A stretch of 64,000 bases of DNA from G020344215 sp039586575. GTDB lineage: Bacteria; Gemmatimonadota; Gemmatimonadetes; Palauibacterales; KS3-K002. The notes under the pieces are model-generated. The model saw only the letters and a program-made list of their open reading frames with translations. It ran no database searches and was not told the DNA's origin. The number at the start of each line of letters is the position of its first letter. Position 1 is the stretch's first letter. The position numbers and the translations under genes are program-made. The DNA is taken from contig JBDHKD010000003.1 of assembly GCA_039586575.1 (NCBI GenBank), positions 1 to 64,000 on the forward strand. The letters run 5' to 3'. Below are positions 9,109-17,645 of the stretch, piece by piece.

Positions 9109-10643
9109 CGCGGTGGCGGCTGGTCGAACACGACGAAAGGCAGGGGCGGCGTGCTGGCGCCCGGGTTCTCGAGCGCGGCGGGCAGGCCCTGCACGAGCTC
9201 CAGCGAGCTGCGTCCGATGGGCGGCCCGAGCTGAGCGGCACGGCCGCAGTAGAAGAGGGCGACGGCGAGCGCCTCGCGACGTGGCATGCGGGCGGCGAGC
9301 ATGGCGCCGCAGGCGCCGGAGAGGACATCGCCCGAGCCGCCGGAGGCGGCGGCGGACGATCCGGCCGAGGTGACGAGCACCGGCTCGTGGCTGAGCGCGA
9401 CGACGGATGGCGCGCCCTTGAAGAGGACGGCGGCGCGCAGCTGCCCGGCGGCGGTGCTGGCGATGGCGACGGGATCGGAGCGCGCTTCCTTGGTCGGCAG
9501 GCTCATGAGCCGCGCCATCTCACCAGGGTGCGGCGTGATAGCGATCGGCCGCGATTTGCCCAGCTCGGCCAGGTCGCCGGGCCGGCCGGCCAGCAGGTTG
9601 AGCCCGTCGGCGTCGATCAGCGCGGGCAGCGCGCCGGACGTCTCGAGCGTGCGCTCGAGGCGCTTGGCGGCGAGCTTGTCCTGGCCGAAGCCGGGACCGA
9701 CGACGAGCGCGTGGGCCCAGCCGCCGGCCTCCGCCATGGCGGCGTCGTCATCGATATCGACGAAGATCGCCTCGGGCACGGCACTCTGATAGATCTCGCG
9801 GTTCGACGCGTCGGACGCGATCCGCACGATGCCGGCGCCCATGGCGAGGGCGCCGCGGGCGGCGAGCACGCCGGCGCCGGCCATCCCTTTGCGGCCCGCC
9901 GCGATCAAGAGGTAGCCCGCATCGCCCTTGTGAGCGTCGGGAGCGCGGCGCGGCAGGTGGGCGCGCGCCCAATTGGGCGTGATCACGCAGGCCGAGACGT
10001 CATCGTCGCCCACCGGCTGGAAGCCGATCTCGGCCGTGATGATCCGGCCGCACATGGAGCGCGCCGGCTGGAAGAGGAGGCCGACCTTCGGGTAGCCGAG
10101 CGCGATGCTCAGGTCGGCGTGAACGCAGACGCCCGGTACGGCGCCGGTCGAGAAGTCGATCCCCGACGGTCCATCGACGGCGACGCGCACGGCGTTCGAC
10201 GTGTTCATCGCCTCGATGATGCGCGCGGCGCGCTCGTGCGGCTTGCCCGACGTGCCAGTGCCGAGGATCCCGTCGAGGATGACCGCGGCGGCGCTGAAGG
10301 CGGTGGTAGCTTTGTCGGGCGGCTGCACGGGGATGTCCCAGCGGTGGGCGAGCGCCGGGTCGGGCGGGGTGCTGCCGGCCTGGACGGCCACGACCTGCCG
10401 GCCCCAGGCGCGCAGCACGCGCAACGCGATATAGGCGTCGCCGCCGTTGTGGCCGCTGCCCACCGCGGCGGCCACTCTACCGTGAGGGAAGAAGTGTTGG
10501 ACGAGCTCGGCGATCGAGCGGCCGGCGCATTCCATGAGCAGCCGCTCGGGGACGCCGTGCTCCTCGCGGGCCCGCCGATCGATCTCGGCCATCTCGCGGG
10601 CACGCGGCAGCGGCAGCCGCTCAACACCGTAGAGGTCGCTCAT
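9105..10643 (-). CDS. nnr: Bifunctional NAD(P)H-hydrate epimerase / ADP-dependent dehydratase
   Basis: This 512-residue two-domain metabolite-repair enzyme has an N-terminal YjeF_N Rossmann domain (about 1-215; GSGHNGGDAYIALRVL and VDGPSGID) that epimerises NAD(P)HX. The C-terminal ribokinase-like domain (about 225-500; AGRKGMAGAGVLAARGALAM, TPHPGEMARL and GGSGDVLSG) dehydrates S-NAD(P)HX using ADP. Both domains look intact. The ATG at 10643 is well defined. It overlaps thiL by four bases. The small zinc-ribbon gene lies 33 bases upstream. Confidence 0.95.
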   Translation of the reverse strand: MSDLYGVERLPLPRAREMAEIDRRAREEHGVPERLLMECAGRSIAELVQHFFPHGRVAAAVGSGHNGGDAYIALRVLRAWGRQVVAVQAGSTPPDPALAHRWDIPVQPPDKATTAFSAAAVILDGILGTGTSGKPHERAARIIEAMNTSNAVRVAVDGPSGIDFSTGAVPGVCVHADLSIALGYPKVGLLFQPARSMCGRIITAEIGFQPVGDDDVSACVITPNWARAHLPRRAPDAHKGDAGYLLIAAGRKGMAGAGVLAARGALAMGAGIVRIASDASNREIYQSAVPEAIFVDIDDDAAMAEAGGWAHALVVGPGFGQDKLAAKRLERTLETSGALPALIDADGLNLLAGRPGDLAELGKSRPIAITPHPGEMARLMSLPTKEARSDPVAIASTAAGQLRAAVLFKGAPSVVALSHEPVLVTSAGSSAAASGGSGDVLSGACGAMLAARMPRREALAVALFYCGRAAQLGPPIGRSSLELVQGLPAALENPGASTPPLPFVVFDQPPPR

Positions 10644-10676
10644 CGCATCACCGGATGTCCGGAGCCGGACTGCGCG

Positions 10677-10874
10677 TTACTTGTAGGACTGCTGGATGTT
10701 GCGGCCGAAGCTGATCTCGCCGTTGTCGATGCGGATGTTGTAGCCGCAATCCGGATTGCTACACACCCAGGCCTTGTACATGATGGGCGCACCTTCACGC
10801 CCGTAGTCCGACAGTGGGACCAGAGACCCTGCCTCACACTTCTTGCACGCTGGAAACTCTCGCTCGCGGTCCAA
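10677..10874 (-). CDS. Small zinc-ribbon protein (65 aa)
   Basis: The product carries CKKCE near residue 10 and VCSNPDCGYN near residue 42, two cysteine pairs suited to binding one zinc ion, as in small rubredoxin-like or zinc-ribbon proteins. The C-terminus is polar. The start is TTG at 10874 with GGGGTGA upstream; no in-frame ATG would retain the first cysteine pair. It lies between the Minf_1886-like gene and the NAD(P)HX repair gene on the same strand. Function unknown; nucleic-acid or protein binding is possible. Confidence 0.68.
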   Translation of the reverse strand: MDREREFPACKKCEAGSLVPLSDYGREGAPIMYKAWVCSNPDCGYNIRIDNGEISFGRNIQQSYK

Positions 10875-10941
10875 CTGACTTCACCCCCTCCCTCTCCAGG
10901 CGTAGTCGTCCAGATCCGTTCGGCGGCCGGGGCCGGGCGGG

Positions 10942-11316
10942 CTAGCGGCGCTCGACCCTGCCCCAGGGATAGTTGCTATCGAAGGCGTCGTCGAAGTCGA
11001 AGACGTCCTGGAAGTCTTCGCGGCTGTCGCTCTCCTGCTTGATCAACACGTGGCAGTCGATCAGGCCATAGACGATGGCGCCGATATCGGCGGTCGCGTG
11101 GATCCCCCAGTGCTCCAGGACGGTGCGGGCCATAGGCCCGAACCGCTCGATCGCCAGGTCGCGGACCCCCACGGCCAGCTCCTGGCCCGAGATATGGCGC
11201 GGCTCGTCCAGCTTGTCGATGGCGCACTGAAGTGCAGAAAGGACAAAGAGGTAGGCAGCATCCGAATAACGCGGATTCAGTTCCCGGAGCTTCGCCAGCA
11301 GGTTCTGTCCTACCAT
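10942..11316 (-). CDS. Minf_1886-type conserved protein
   Basis: The 124-residue soluble protein has the conserved core HISGQELAVGVRDLAIERFG followed by ARTVLEHWGI and TADIGAIVYGLID. I recall this pattern from the Minf_1886 family found in Planctomycetes, Verrucomicrobia, Gemmatimonadota and relatives. The C-terminal tail is very acidic (DFQDVFDFDDAFD). The ATG at 11316 has GGGG four bases upstream. Its function has not been established to my knowledge. It is the first gene after a repeat-rich gap. Confidence 0.78.
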   Translation of the reverse strand: MVGQNLLAKLRELNPRYSDAAYLFVLSALQCAIDKLDEPRHISGQELAVGVRDLAIERFGPMARTVLEHWGIHATADIGAIVYGLIDCHVLIKQESDSREDFQDVFDFDDAFDSNYPWGRVERR

Positions 11317-11446
11317 TCAGCCCCACCCGTTCCGTCAGGCACGTGGCCCCAGAATCAGCTTGCCCGCTCCTCTCATCCGCTACCTCACACTCCGCGTTAC
11401 CTTACCCCCGAAACCTTTCGCGCCGCGCGATTCCCGTCAAGGGGCT

Positions 11447-11583
11447 GGGAATTGGGGATTCGGGGATTGGGTGAGTCAGGGAATTCGGGAGGTGTCGGAA
11501 CCGGAAGGCGCCAGATAACACTTCCCTACTCCCCGATTCCCCTACTCCCCGATTCCCCTACTCCCCGATTCCCCAATTCCCAA
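11447..11583. repeat. Intergenic tandem/inverted repeat, unit CCCCGATTC-like
   Basis: Positions 11525-11572 are three perfect tandem copies of the 16-bp unit CCTACTCCCCGATTCC, followed by CCAATTCCCAAC. Positions 11447-11500 carry the inverse pattern (GGGAATTGGGGATTCGGGGATT and diverged copies), so the strands can fold back into a long imperfect hairpin. The array fills the gap between glyA (stop 11592) and the Minf_1886-like gene (start 11316). It is reminiscent of the short tandem repeats described between cyanobacterial genes. Confidence 0.85.
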
Positions 11584-11591
11584 CACGTTCC

Positions 11592-12887
11592 CTACGTTCC
11601 CCTATCGTTCCTTCCCAGCCCCGCCGGCCGCGTAAAGCTGCCTTCCACCCACTCCTCGTACAGCGGATGGGCCCGGCAGAGGGTGCCGACCTCCCCGCGG
11701 ACCCGGTCCGCCACGGCCGCGTCGGCCGGCGCCTTCAGGATCTCGTCGATCCAGCCGGCGATCTGCCGCATCTCGCCCTCCTTCATCCCACGGGTCGTCA
11801 GGGCGGGGGTGCCGATCCGGATGCCGGAGGTGACGAACGGCGAGCGGGTCTCGAACGGTACGGTGTTCTTGTTGACGGTGATATGGGCGCGGCCCAGCGC
11901 CTCCTCGGCGTCTTTGCCCGTCAGTTCGGTGTTCCTGAGGTCGACGAGCAGCAGATGGTTGTCGGTACCGCCCGAGACGAGCTGGTAGCCGCGCTCGACC
12001 AGCGTGGCGCCGAGCGCCTGGGCGTTGGCGATGACCTGGCGCGAGTATTCCTTGAACTCGTCGCTCATCGCCTCCTTCAGCGCCACGGCCTTGGCGGCGA
12101 TGACGTGGACCAATGGGCCGCCCTGCATGCCCGGGAACACGCTCTTATCGATGCCCTTGGCGTGCTCGGCCTTGCAGAGAATCAGGCCGCCGCGCGGCCC
12201 GCGCAGCGTCTTGTGCGTGGTCGTGGTCACGGCATCCGCGTAAGCGACCGGCGACGGGTGGAGCCCGGCGGCGATCAGCCCGGCGATGTGGGCCATATCG
12301 ACCATGAGGCGGGCGTCGACCTCGCGGGCGATCTCGGCGAACGCCTCGAAATCGATGATGCGCGGGTAGGCGCTGGCACCGGCGACGACGATCTGCGGCC
12401 GATGCGACCGCGCCAGGTCGCGGACCTGGTCGTAGTCGATGCGCCCGTCGTCCTCGCGCACACCGTAGGCGACCACGTTGTAGAGCTGACCGCTGAAGTT
12501 GACCGGCGAGCCGTGGGTCAGGTGACCGCCGTGCGAGAGATCCATCCCGAGGATCGTGTCGCCGGACTCGAGGAAGGTGAAGTAAACGCCCATGTTCGCC
12601 TGGGCGCCGGCGTGCGGCTGGACGTTGGCGTGGTCGGCCCCGAACAGCTGGCAGGCACGCTGGCGTGCCAGGTCCTCCACCACATCGGCGTACTCGCAGC
12701 CGCCGTAATAGCGCTTGCCGGGATACCCTTCGGCGTACTTGTTGGTAAAGACCGAGCCCATCGCCTCGAGCACGGCCGGCGAGACGAAGTTCTCGCTGGC
12801 GATGAGCTCGAGCCCGTTGCCCTGGCGGCGGATCTCGTTGATCAGGGCGTCGTGGACCTCGGGATCGACGTGCTGCAGAATTTTCAC
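11592..12887 (-). CDS. glyA: Serine hydroxymethyltransferase
   Basis: The 431-residue PLP enzyme interconverts serine and glycine with tetrahydrofolate. Blocks seen are the N-terminal GLELIASENFVSPAVLEAMGS, then TNKYAEGYPGKRYYGGCEYAD, DLSHGGHLTHGSPVNFSG, the PLP-lysine loop TTTHKTLRGPRGG and FVTSGIRIGTPALTTRG near the C-terminus. Length is typical (about 415-430). The start is GTG at 12887 with a weak ribosome site. It is flanked on both sides by repeat-containing gaps, so it is probably transcribed alone. Confidence 0.97.
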   Translation of the reverse strand: MKILQHVDPEVHDALINEIRRQGNGLELIASENFVSPAVLEAMGSVFTNKYAEGYPGKRYYGGCEYADVVEDLARQRACQLFGADHANVQPHAGAQANMGVYFTFLESGDTILGMDLSHGGHLTHGSPVNFSGQLYNVVAYGVREDDGRIDYDQVRDLARSHRPQIVVAGASAYPRIIDFEAFAEIAREVDARLMVDMAHIAGLIAAGLHPSPVAYADAVTTTTHKTLRGPRGGLILCKAEHAKGIDKSVFPGMQGGPLVHVIAAKAVALKEAMSDEFKEYSRQVIANAQALGATLVERGYQLVSGGTDNHLLLVDLRNTELTGKDAEEALGRAHITVNKNTVPFETRSPFVTSGIRIGTPALTTRGMKEGEMRQIAGWIDEILKAPADAAVADRVRGEVGTLCRAHPLYEEWVEGSFTRPAGLGRNDRGT

Positions 12888-12913
12888 TGAGCGTCTGGCT
12901 CCATGCGTTGCTA

Positions 12914-13000
12914 AGTGGGTCAGTAGGTCAGTGGTGTCAGTGAGTGTCAGTGGACTAGTCGAACTGACCTACTGAGTCACTGACTTACTGACCGACTACC
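12914..13000. repeat. Intergenic hairpin built from GTCAGTA-type units
   Basis: The left arm has repeated GGTCAGT/GTCAGTG elements from 12914 to about 12952, and the right arm (about 12962-13000) carries the inverse ACTGACCTACTGAG, ACTGACTTACTGACC. The two arms can form a long imperfect stem. It fills the gap between the leucine-type dehydrogenase stop (13004) and the glyA start (12887). The same unit recurs near 16034. Confidence 0.85.
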
Positions 13001-13003
13001 GCC

Positions 13004-14071
13004 TCATACCCCTCGGCTTATTCGTGATCGGTGCAACTGCCCGACCTTGTCGATCCGGCGCTGCGCGATACGATCGGCGGCGTCGCCAGTGGTGAGCTTC
13101 TCGTCGCGAGCCAGCTCGAAGACCTCGAGCAGCGTCTGATAGATCTCGCCGGCCTTGCGCTTGGAGCGATCGGTCGTCCAGTCGGCGAGCTCGGAGTAGA
13201 CGTTGATCAAGCCGCCGGCGTTGATCACGTAGTCGGGCGCGTAGAGGATGCCGCGCTCCTGGACGGCTTTGCCGTCCTCCTTGGTAGCCAACTGGTTGTT
13301 GGCGGCGCCGGCGATGATATCGACCTTGAGCTGGGGAATCGTCTTGGAGTTGACGGTGGCACCCAGCGCGCAGGGGGCGAAGATGTCGGCGTCGACGCCG
13401 TAGATCGCCTCCGGCTTCACGGCCTCGGCACCGAAGTCATCGATGCAGCGGGCGACCTTCTCCTCGGTGATGTCGGTGACGACGAGCTTGGCGCCCTCGG
13501 TGGCCAGGTTCTCGCAGAGGTAATAACCGACGTGGCCGACGCCCTGGACGGCAACGGTCTTACCCTTCAGCGAGTCGTCGCCGTACTTGTCGAGCGCGCA
13601 GGCCTTCATGCCGCGGTAGGTCCCGTAGGCGGTGACCGGGGACGGGTCGCCGGAGCGGCCGGCGATACCGACTACGTGCTCGGTCTCCATGTGGACGTAG
13701 TCCATGTCCTCGACCGATGTGCCGACGTCCTCGGCGGTGATGTAGCGGCCCTTGAGCGTCTCTACGGCGCGGCCGTGGGCGCGGAAGATCATCTCGCGAC
13801 GCGGCGTGTCGGGATCGCCCATGATGACCGATTTGCCACCGCCCAGGTTGAGACCGGCGACCGCCGCCTTATAGGTCATGCCGAGCGACAGGCGGAGCAC
13901 GTCGATCAGCGCCTCTTCCTCCGACTCATAGTTCCAGAAGCGGGTGCCGCCGAGCGCCGGCCCCAGGGTCGTGTCGTGGATGGCGATGATACCAAAGTAC
14001 CCTACCGAGGGTTCGCGGTAGAACACGACCTGCTCGTGATCGTACTTGCCCATGCCTTTGAAGACTTCCAT
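13004..14071 (-). CDS. Leucine dehydrogenase (Glu/Leu/Phe/Val dehydrogenase family)
   Basis: The 355-residue NAD-dependent enzyme oxidatively deaminates branched-chain amino acids. The substrate-binding block HDTTLGPALGGTRFW (32-46) is followed by MTYKAAVAGLNLGGGKS, with Lys68 and Lys80 in the positions of the two catalytic lysines of Bacillus leucine dehydrogenase. Further on are ITAEDVGTSVEDM, NPSPVTAYG-like PSPVTAYGTYRG, the Rossmann VAVQGVGHVGYY, and APDYVINAGGLINV. The close match to leucine dehydrogenase rather than glutamate dehydrogenase is by eye. ATG 14071 has GAGG seven bases upstream. Neighbouring acyl-CoA genes fit branched-chain amino acid catabolism. Confidence 0.92.
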   Translation of the reverse strand: MEVFKGMGKYDHEQVVFYREPSVGYFGIIAIHDTTLGPALGGTRFWNYESEEEALIDVLRLSLGMTYKAAVAGLNLGGGKSVIMGDPDTPRREMIFRAHGRAVETLKGRYITAEDVGTSVEDMDYVHMETEHVVGIAGRSGDPSPVTAYGTYRGMKACALDKYGDDSLKGKTVAVQGVGHVGYYLCENLATEGAKLVVTDITEEKVARCIDDFGAEAVKPEAIYGVDADIFAPCALGATVNSKTIPQLKVDIIAGAANNQLATKEDGKAVQERGILYAPDYVINAGGLINVYSELADWTTDRSKRKAGEIYQTLLEVFELARDEKLTTGDAADRIAQRRIDKVGQLHRSRISRGV

Positions 14072-14116
14072 CTTCGCACCTCGTCTGTCTATGGCTGCGC
14101 TCAGTAGGTCCTTAAC

Positions 14117-15175
14117 CTACGACTCTGATGCCTTCTCCTTGTACAGCGTTCGCACGACGACCGTGCGCTGGATCTCGCTGGTCCCTTCATAGATCTCCGT
14201 GACCTTGGCATCACGGAACAGCTTCTCGACCGGGTACTCCTTCATGAACCCGTAGCCGCCGAAGATGTTGATCGCCTGCGAAGTCACCCAGACGGCGGTC
14301 TCGCTGGCGTAGAGCTTGGTCATGCTGGAGAGCCGCATATCGCCGCGGCCGGCGTCCCAGGCGCGGGCGGCACGGTAGAGGAGCCCACGCGAGGCTTCGA
14401 CGCGCGTCGCCATGTCGGCGATCTTGAAGGCCAGGCCCTGGAACTCCTTGATCGCTCGGCCGAACTGCTTGCGGGTGCCGGCGTACTCGACTACGTGGTC
14501 GAACGCCGCCTGGGCGATGCCGAGCGCCTGGGCGCCCACGCCGAGCCGGCCACCCTCCAAGCTGTTGAGTGCGTAGATCAGCCCCTTGTCCGGTTCGCCG
14601 AGCAGAGCCTCGGGGCCCAGCCGCAGATCATTGAAGGAGACCGAGACCGTCTCCGAGCTGCGGAGTCCCATCTTGTCTTCCTTCTTGCCGACCACGTAGC
14701 CCGGCGTGTCGGTCGGTATGATGAAGGCGCCGATGCCGCGCGGGCCGCGTCGCTCGCCCGGATCGTCGGTCCGTACCATGGTGAGGACGACGTCGGCTTG
14801 CGAGCCGTTGGTCACCCACATCTTCTCACCGTTCAGGATCCAGTCGTCGCCGTCGCGCACCGCGCGCGCCTGCAGGCTGGCGGCATCGCTACCGGCGTTG
14901 GCCTCCGACAACGCGAAGGCCCCGAGGACCTGCCACTAGGTAGCTGAGCATATCGAGCCCGAGGCCGTCATACTCCTCGGGCAGGATCCGTCATACTCCT
15001 CGGGCAGGATCATCCCGAAGAAGCCCAGCTCGCCGAGTTGCGGGAGCACCTCGGAGTGGAACTCGGCGGCGCGGTCCCACCGCACGGCGCGCGGGCGCAA
15101 CTCGCCCTCGGCGAACTCGCGGGCGAGTTGGCGGATCTGGTCCTGGTCCTCGTTCAGCGTGTAGTCGCGAGTCAT
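14117..15175 (-). pseudogene. Acyl-CoA dehydrogenase, disrupted
   Basis: The N-terminal part starts at ATG 15175 (residues YTLNEDQDQIRQLAREF) and breaks after FFGMILPEEYDG. The C-terminal part resumes in another frame at LSEANAGSDAASL and runs intact to 14117, with FAD/CoA motifs MWVTNGSQADV, RKQFGRAIKEFQGL and YPVEKLFRDAK. At the junction is a perfect 23-bp tandem duplication (14965-15010). After removing it, the frame reads on to GLGLDMLSYLV and then jumps to QVLGAFALSEANAG, so roughly 45-55 residues normally present in the family are also missing. Intact relatives are about 380 aa. It is either a true pseudogene or an assembly error; it sits directly behind hbd, where an intact enzyme would be expected. 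Confidence 0.85.
14965..15010. repeat. Perfect 23-bp tandem duplication inside the acyl-CoA dehydrogenase
   Basis: Positions 14965-14987 and 14988-15010 are identical. The unit encodes ILPEEYDG on the minus strand; 23 is not a multiple of three, so the second copy shifts the frame and leads to a TAG stop. Confidence 0.95.
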
Positions 15176-16021
<846 letters not shown>

Positions 16022-16033
16022 GGCTCAACCCCT

Positions 16034-16068
16034 GAGGTCAGTAGGTCAGTAAATCAGTGGGACAGTGG
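16034..16068. repeat. Short copy of the GTCAGTA intergenic repeat
   Basis: GAGGTCAGTAGGTCAGTAAATCAGTGGGACAGTG-type units occupy the gap between the CPBP gene stop (16054) and the hbd start (16021), overlapping the end of the CPBP gene. The core GGTCAGTA is the same as at 12914-13000. Confidence 0.7.
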
Positions 16069-17004
16069 CCGCTGGCGCACTGAGTCCCGTGAATCCACCA
16101 AAGGCCTGAGCTCCGCCATCGCCGGTGATTCGGACAAGTGGCGCGTCTGCAGCATCCAAAAAATCAGCAGCAGCACGAACAGCGTCGTCATTAGCCCGCC
16201 TTCCGGGCCGAAGGCACCGCCGGTCATCAGGTCGGGCCCCAGGACGACGGTGTCGTAGCCGGGCACGTCGAAGACGATGCCGCTGACCGGCAGGTCGAAG
16301 AAGGCGGCCATGACGAAGTTCCAGGCCCAATGCATCGCGATCGGCACCCACAGCGACCGGGTGCGCAAGTAGGCGACGGCGAACAGCACGCCGGCCAGTC
16401 CGATGTTGACGAGCGCGATCCAGCTCACCTCGGGGTTGTCCAGGTGAATTACCGCGAACAGTCCCGAGGTTAGGACGACGGCCGGGGCGGCGCCCAACCC
16501 TTCGACCAGCACCTGGAACGGGTAGCCTCTGAGCAAGAGCTCCTCCGCCGCCGCGGCGATCGTGAGCCCCAGTCCCAAGCCCACCACATAGCCGAGCCAA
16601 CCCAGAAGGGTCCCGGCGTCGGGGGTCGGCCGCAACCAGCCGAGCACGGTCTGGGCGACGACCAGGACGGCGATGAAGCCGCCGCCGATGGCCGCGCCTT
16701 TCCACCATTCGACCCACCCTTCCTTGCCCGACAAGAATCCCAGGGCGGCGAACCGCCGGCGCTCGACCGTGCGCATCATCACGTAGGACGCGACGACGAG
16801 CCCGACGCCCAGCAGGCCGTGCGGCACGACGACCGCCCAGATGCCGCCGAAGTCCTCGGGCAGGACGAGCGAGCTCAACGCTCCGAGGAGCGCCGCCACC
16901 AGGGCCGCGAGGACAAGGAAGAGCAACACGCGCCACAGGGCACGCAGCTTATCGGGACCGTAGAACAGGTCTCGTGGTCTCACTCGCTCCGTCGCCAGCC
17001 CCAA
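16054..17004 (-). CDS. CPBP (Abi) family intramembrane metalloprotease
   Basis: The roughly 316-residue polytopic protein has about eight membrane helices. Family motifs are EELLLR (E154, E155, R159), FAVIH (F183, H187) and HWAWN (H225, N229), the glutamate and histidine residues that form the active site of Rce1-like CPBP proteases. Bacterial members act in protein maturation, bacteriocin self-immunity or unknown roles; nothing nearby fixes the role. The start is uncertain: TTG 17004 lies next to the bioY terminator, while GTG 16983 gives a protein seven residues shorter. It follows bioY on the same strand but a terminator intervenes, so it may have its own promoter. Confidence 0.85.
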   Translation of the reverse strand: MGLATERVRPRDLFYGPDKLRALWRVLLFLVLAALVAALLGALSSLVLPEDFGGIWAVVVPHGLLGVGLVVASYVMMRTVERRRFAALGFLSGKEGWVEWWKGAAIGGGFIAVLVVAQTVLGWLRPTPDAGTLLGWLGYVVGLGLGLTIAAAAEELLLRGYPFQVLVEGLGAAPAVVLTSGLFAVIHLDNPEVSWIALVNIGLAGVLFAVAYLRTRSLWVPIAMHWAWNFVMAAFFDLPVSGIVFDVPGYDTVVLGPDLMTGGAFGPEGGLMTTLFVLLLIFWMLQTRHLSESPAMAELRPLVDSRDSVRQRPLSH

Positions 17005-17005
17005 G

Positions 17006-17040
17006 CAAAAAGCCCTCGAGGCTAGAAAAGCTCGAGGGCT
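17006..17040 (-). terminator. Terminator overlapping the end of bioY
   Basis: A 10-bp perfect stem AGCCCTCGAG/CTCGAGGGCT (17011-17020 with 17031-17040) is followed on the minus strand by TTTTTGC. The bioY stop codon (17022-17024) lies inside the hairpin loop, so the last codons of bioY are part of the terminator. Confidence 0.85.
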
Positions 17041-17597
17041 CGGGGTCGGAGTCGACCGCTAATCAACGCCGCAAGGGCGACCTTGAGTACATCGAGTACC
17101 AGGAACGGACCGACCCCCACGATCAGCGCCTGCTGAACGCCGCCTGTGAGGACGGCCAGCCAGGCGGCACCGCCGGCATGAATCACGGCGACGCCGGCGG
17201 CGAGGCCGAGCGTCAGCCTGACGATCCCGGCTGAGCGACCGGCGATGGCGCCGGCCACGTAGGCGGCGGCTGGGAAAGCCAGCAGGTAGCCACCGGTGGG
17301 ACCCAGGAGATAGCCCAGGCCGCCGCCGGCGGCGAATATCGGGGCGCCCAGCGCGCCGGCCGTCAGATAGGCCGCCTGAGAGGCCGCGCCGAGTCTGGGG
17401 CCGAGGATCGCGCCCGCCAGAATCACGCAGACCACCTGAAGCGTGAACGGAACGGGCGTACCCGGTATCGGAATCGCCACACGCGCCGCGAAGGCCGTCG
17501 CCAGCGCGAACGCCGAGACGCCGATCAGCTGCCTGAGCGTCCGGCTCGTCACGAAATCTTCACGCGCCCAGCTCAGCGCGCCGCTGTCTGCTCTCAC
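17022..17597 (-). CDS. bioY: Biotin transporter BioY (ECF S component)
   Basis: The 191-residue protein has six predicted membrane helices. The conserved stretch PIPGTPVPFTLQVVCVILAGA and the following LGPRLGAASQAAYLTAGALGAPIFA, GGLGYLLGPTGGYLLAFP are hallmark BioY segments. BioY binds biotin and imports it, alone or with the shared EcfA/T module; no EcfA or EcfT gene is in the window. GTG 17597 has AGGA seven bases upstream. It lies 48 bases after the thiolase. No clear BirA operator was seen in that gap. Confidence 0.93.
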   Translation of the reverse strand: MRADSGALSWAREDFVTSRTLRQLIGVSAFALATAFAARVAIPIPGTPVPFTLQVVCVILAGAILGPRLGAASQAAYLTAGALGAPIFAAGGGLGYLLGPTGGYLLAFPAAAYVAGAIAGRSAGIVRLTLGLAAGVAVIHAGGAAWLAVLTGGVQQALIVGVGPFLVLDVLKVALAALISGRLRPRALELF

Positions 17598-17645
17598 GTT
17601 CGGTTCCTAGTCTCCGGTTAGGGTTGTCCGTCTCGACCCTTCATT

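Noticed and set aside
9387..11042. Plus-strand open frame of 551 codons
   Set aside because: It lies antisense to the NAD(P)HX repair gene and two small genes whose products show clear family motifs.
11525..11572. Possible CRISPR-like array
   Set aside because: The three 16-bp units are directly adjacent with no spacers, and there are no cas genes.
17598..17645. Possible BirA operator before bioY
   Set aside because: No inverted TTGTAAAC-type dyad could be found in the 48-base gap.
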